NCBI GenBank assembly: GCA_016190695.1 | Contig: JACPQC010000030.1 | Location: 1 to 35,741, forward strand | Direction of reading: 5' to 3' | DNA: 35,741 nucleotides | Source of the DNA: Chloroflexota bacterium | Lineage (GTDB): Bacteria > Chloroflexota > Dehalococcoidia > Dehalococcoidales > RBG-16-60-22 | Notes under the pieces: generated by a model | What the model saw: the letters and a program-made list of their open reading frames with translations, nothing else | What the model was told of the DNA's origin: nothing | The model's database searches: none | Program-made: the position numbers and the translations under genes | Part shown: positions 33,439 through 35,741 of the stretch, piece after piece | Numbering within the stretch: the stretch's first letter is position 1 | How the letters are laid out: every line of letters starts with the position of its first letter

Positions 33439-35310
33439 TCATCTCCCATTGGTGAATACTACAAAACTCCATGATCCCAGCGCAAGAATGACCTGACCAG
33501 CGGAATCAAGCTGGGCTGGAACGGCGCTGCCCTTGCCCGACCACCGCTCCTCTCCCGAATCAAGTCTCCTGTGCCAGCGCCCGGAAGGTACCGGCAAGCT
33601 CACGGTGACATCGTCGCTGCTGAAATTGAACGCCATAACAGCCTGCCTGTCAAGGTGCCATCGGCGCAAAAAAAGCACCTGCTCTGCTTCAAAGCTCCGG
33701 ACATCCAATGTGTCTTTGCTCAAATGGGCCAGTGCCGGCAACTTTTTTCGCAGCCGTATCAGCTCACGGTAAAACTCCAGCAAGACCAGATGTTGGCCGG
33801 TCCCGCGGAGGCTGTGGTCCAGCCGGGCCTTGTGAAATGTGGCTTCGTCCTGGGGGTCCGGAGGCTCACCCTGCCACTCAAAGGCGGCAAATTCCTCGCG
33901 GCGGCCCACCCGCACCGCTTTGATCAGCCCCGGGTCGGAGTGGCTGACGAAGTAAGGAAAGGGAGCCAGTTCTCCGTACTCCTCCCCCATGAAAAGGAGG
34001 GGCACAAAAGGCGAAAGCAAAGTTGTCCCCGCGGCCAGCTTGAGACCATCAAAGGGGATGAGATGGCTCAGCCGTTCGCCGGCCATGCGGTTGCCCACCT
34101 GGTCATGGTTCTGGGAGAAGACCACCAGGCGGTAGGCCGGGACATCCCGGGAAGAGATGCCCTGGCGGCGCTGGAGATGCTCGGAGTGCTCTCCCGAATA
34201 GACGAATCCCTCGCTGAAGGCCTTGGCCAGTTGCCTGAACTCACCGAAATCTCGGTAATACCCGGTGCGCTCGCCGGTGAGGAGGACGTGCAACGAGTGG
34301 TGAAAATCATCGTTCCAGACGCCATCAAGCCCGCAGCCGCCCGACTCCCGCCGCCGGACCAGTCTCGCATCATTGCTGGCGCTCTCTGCGATCAGGTAGG
34401 CCTGAGTGTTCGACAGGGCGAGTTCCGCCTGCACCGAATCAACAAGCTCCTCAAGGAAGGTATAAGGCGAGCCATCCAGGATGGCATGGAGGGCATCGAG
34501 CCGAAGGGCGTCTACGTGGAACTCGGTTATCCAGCGAAGGGCATTTTCGATGAAATAGCGGCGCACCTCGTCGCTGCCGGGGCCGTCGAAATTGATGGCA
34601 TCACCCCAGGGCGTGTTGTAGCGGGCAGTGAAGTACGGCCCGAATTCCCGCAGGTAGTTTCCCTCACCGCCTAAATGGTTGTAGACCACATCCAGCACTA
34701 CCGCCAGCCCCTTCCGGTGACAGGCATTCACCAGGCGCTTCAGACCGTCCGGGCCGCCATAGGTGTTCTGCACGGCAAAGGGAAGGACGCCATCGTAACC
34801 CCAGTTGCGCCCGCCGGGAAACTGGGCTACCGGCATTAGTTCTAAAGCGGTCACGCCCAGTTCCTTGAGTTCATCCAGGTAGGGGATGACAGCCTCAAAA
34901 GTCCCTGCCCCGGTGAAAGCGCCCACATGCAGTTCGTAGATTATGTATTGCTGGAGGGGAAGACCGGACCAGCATTCATCTTCCCAGGGAAATCGGCTGT
35001 CAACTACCTGAGAAGGCCCGTGCACCCCCCGGGGTTGAAGCCGGGAAGCCGGGTCGGGAAGCCCTCTTTCACCATCGAGACGGTAGAAATAGAGGCTGCC
35101 CGCAGGCACATCTCCGGCCAGCGCCCGGTGATAGCCGCGGGCAAGCTTCTCCATGGGCAGCAGGCGCTCACCCGGCCCGACCAGATGCACCTCCACCTTC
35201 TCCGCCGCGGGCGCCCATACCAGGAAGCGGCAGCGGCCATCCTCCAGGAGCGCGGCGCCCAGGCTCTCCGGCATATCTTCGAACCCGTATGCCCTCTTTG
35301 AAGAAATCAT
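33439..35310 (-). CDS. treZ: Malto-oligosyltrehalose trehalohydrolase
   Basis: GH13 enzyme that cleaves trehalose from maltooligosyl-trehalose made by TreY. The 623-residue protein has an N-terminal CBM48/E-set domain (about 20-110; CRFLVWAPAAEKVEVHLV). The catalytic barrel shows VVLDVVYNHLGGEG (about 204-217), DALRLDALHAI with nucleophile Asp272, AYLIAESASND with Glu309, and VFSQNHDQVGNRM. The ATG at 35308-35310 is chosen; a TTG 33 nt upstream adds 11 poorly supported residues and has no Shine-Dalgarno. It is the first gene of the overlapping treZ-GH57-treY operon. Confidence 0.94.
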   Translation of the reverse strand: MISSKRAYGFEDMPESLGAALLEDGRCRFLVWAPAAEKVEVHLVGPGERLLPMEKLARGYHRALAGDVPAGSLYFYRLDGERGLPDPASRLQPRGVHGPSQVVDSRFPWEDECWSGLPLQQYIIYELHVGAFTGAGTFEAVIPYLDELKELGVTALELMPVAQFPGGRNWGYDGVLPFAVQNTYGGPDGLKRLVNACHRKGLAVVLDVVYNHLGGEGNYLREFGPYFTARYNTPWGDAINFDGPGSDEVRRYFIENALRWITEFHVDALRLDALHAILDGSPYTFLEELVDSVQAELALSNTQAYLIAESASNDARLVRRRESGGCGLDGVWNDDFHHSLHVLLTGERTGYYRDFGEFRQLAKAFSEGFVYSGEHSEHLQRRQGISSRDVPAYRLVVFSQNHDQVGNRMAGERLSHLIPFDGLKLAAGTTLLSPFVPLLFMGEEYGELAPFPYFVSHSDPGLIKAVRVGRREEFAAFEWQGEPPDPQDEATFHKARLDHSLRGTGQHLVLLEFYRELIRLRKKLPALAHLSKDTLDVRSFEAEQVLFLRRWHLDRQAVMAFNFSSDDVTVSLPVPSGRWHRRLDSGEERWSGKGSAVPAQLDSAGQVILALGSWSFVVFTNGR

Positions 35311-35320
35311 TTGCAGTCGG

Positions 35321-35338
35321 TTCTCCCGTTCAGGAGAA
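35321..35338 (-). promoter_or_regulatory. Short stem-loop in the treZ leader
   Basis: TTCTCC and GGAGAA form 6-bp arms around a 6-nt loop, 10-27 nt before the treZ ATG. The only GGGAG available to the ribosome falls in the 3' arm of this stem. It may modulate treZ translation, but a stem this short is also likely by chance. Confidence 0.25.
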
Positions 35339-35386
35339 AACAATCATGCGCTCAAATCACACCAACAAACGATACAAAATCCAGGA

Positions 35387-35521
35387 TGTCATGCTGGAGC
35401 CCTTCGCTGCTCTCAGGACAGGCGAAGCGAAGCATCTGGCGGGGCTGGGAAGAAACCCCACCGCCAGATTCTTCGGAGTCCTTCAGGGGATAGGGGAGGT
35501 CAGGACTCCTCCAGAATGACA
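35387..35521. mobile_element. MITE-like element with 13-bp terminal inverted repeats
   Basis: The ends TGTCATGCTGGAG (35387-35399) and CTCCAGAATGACA (35509-35521) are inverted repeats matching at 12 of 13 positions. Inside is an imperfect inverted repeat with ATCTGGCGG (35434-35442) and CCGCCAGAT (35461-35469). There is no coding capacity. The same end sequence (TGTCATTCTGGA) recurs at 35649, so this is a repeat family. The 35311-35741 stretch holds no gene. Confidence 0.6.
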
Positions 35522-35648
35522 ACCAGCTATCTTTTTCTATGTAATTTCTCATTCTGGCTTGTCAGCCAGCACCACGAAGGATGAAAATATTCTATTTTCG
35601 AGTAATCTGTCGTGTTTCTTTATGAAACACCAACAACGTGTGAAAAAA

Positions 35649-35741
35649 TGTCATTCTGGAAGGAGTCCCGATTCTATCGGGACGACTGAAGAATCTCAGG
35701 GCGGGGTGGGCAATGACCTGTACACCCCACCACCCTGAGAC
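35649..35741. repeat. Second copy of the TGTCATTCTGGA element, cut by the window end
   Basis: It starts with TGTCATTCTGGA (35649-35660), the same end as the element at 35387-35521. Within it is a perfect 8-bp hairpin GTCCCGAT/ATCGGGAC (35665-35683). GAAGAATCTCAGGG then leads into an imperfect inverted repeat whose right arm CCCTGAGA reaches the window edge. The matching right end should lie just beyond the window. Confidence 0.55.

Noticed and set aside
33571-34674. Plus-strand frame of 367 codons opposite treZ; similar ones at 31146-32126 and 32229-33455 opposite the GH57 gene
   Set aside because: All are opposite genes with catalytic motifs and show no recognisable domain or ribosome-binding site.
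1-35741. CRISPR arrays, rRNA operons, riboswitches, intact insertion sequences or prophage genes
   Set aside because: No regularly spaced direct repeats, rRNA-like sequence, recognised riboswitch core or transposase was seen.

Overview
The window reads as a GC-rich chromosomal segment of a strict anaerobe, most likely in or near the Dehalococcoidia (phylum Chloroflexota). This is inference from gene content: a Re-type (homocitrate-synthase-like) citrate synthase of the kind known from Dehalococcoides and clostridia, an NfnAB-type bifurcating transhydrogenase, a tungsten aldehyde:ferredoxin oxidoreductase, a non-discriminating type AspRS, and dispersed hairpin repeats between genes. No 16S or marker phylogeny is available here. 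Nearly all of the window is coding. Non-ATG starts (GTG, TTG) backed by good Shine-Dalgarno sites are common.

Layout. (1) 0.15-7.0 kb, minus strand: nfnA-nfnB, an AOR-family oxidoreductase, and a Re-citrate synthase with a DNA glycosylase behind it. A plus-strand tRNA-Val(CAC) lies among them, and the frameshifted tail of a large serine recombinase is pressed against its 3' end. (2) 7.3-11.1 kb, plus strand: aspS-tig-clpP behind a near-consensus promoter, converging on a PfkB-family kinase. (3) 11.1-16.9 kb, minus strand: HAD hydrolase, a 924-residue VWA protein, a MoxR/ChlI-type AAA+ ATPase and the PfkB kinase. The VWA protein has an unusual architecture and is the best candidate for an undescribed system. 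(4) 17.1-23.9 kb, minus strand: the tightly coupled dprA-topA-xerC-pepP run, then a PHP phosphoesterase and a divergent PurN-like formyltransferase. (5) 24.0-35.3 kb: an alpha-glucan/trehalose island with two divergent alpha-glucan phosphorylase paralogues and an overlapping minus-strand operon treZ - GH57/DUF3536 - treY. (6) 35.3-35.7 kb: no gene, but a terminal-inverted-repeat (MITE-like) element and part of a second related element.

How it fits together. Region 1 supplies reduced-ferredoxin and NAD(P)H balancing (NfnAB, AOR) and an anaerobic entry to 2-oxoglutarate/glutamate (Re-citrate synthase). Region 2 is translation and protein quality control. Region 3 pairs an AAA+ motor with a VWA/MIDAS partner, the usual layout of metal-insertion or complex-remodelling machines. 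Region 4 is DNA processing and chromosome maintenance. Region 5 makes and recycles storage glucan: phosphorylases release glucose-1-phosphate, while TreY and TreZ turn glucan chain ends into trehalose. No debranching TreX/GlgX is present, and a GH57 enzyme occupies that slot.

Limits: all functions are read from motifs and family resemblance by eye. Promoter and start calls rest on sequence pattern only.
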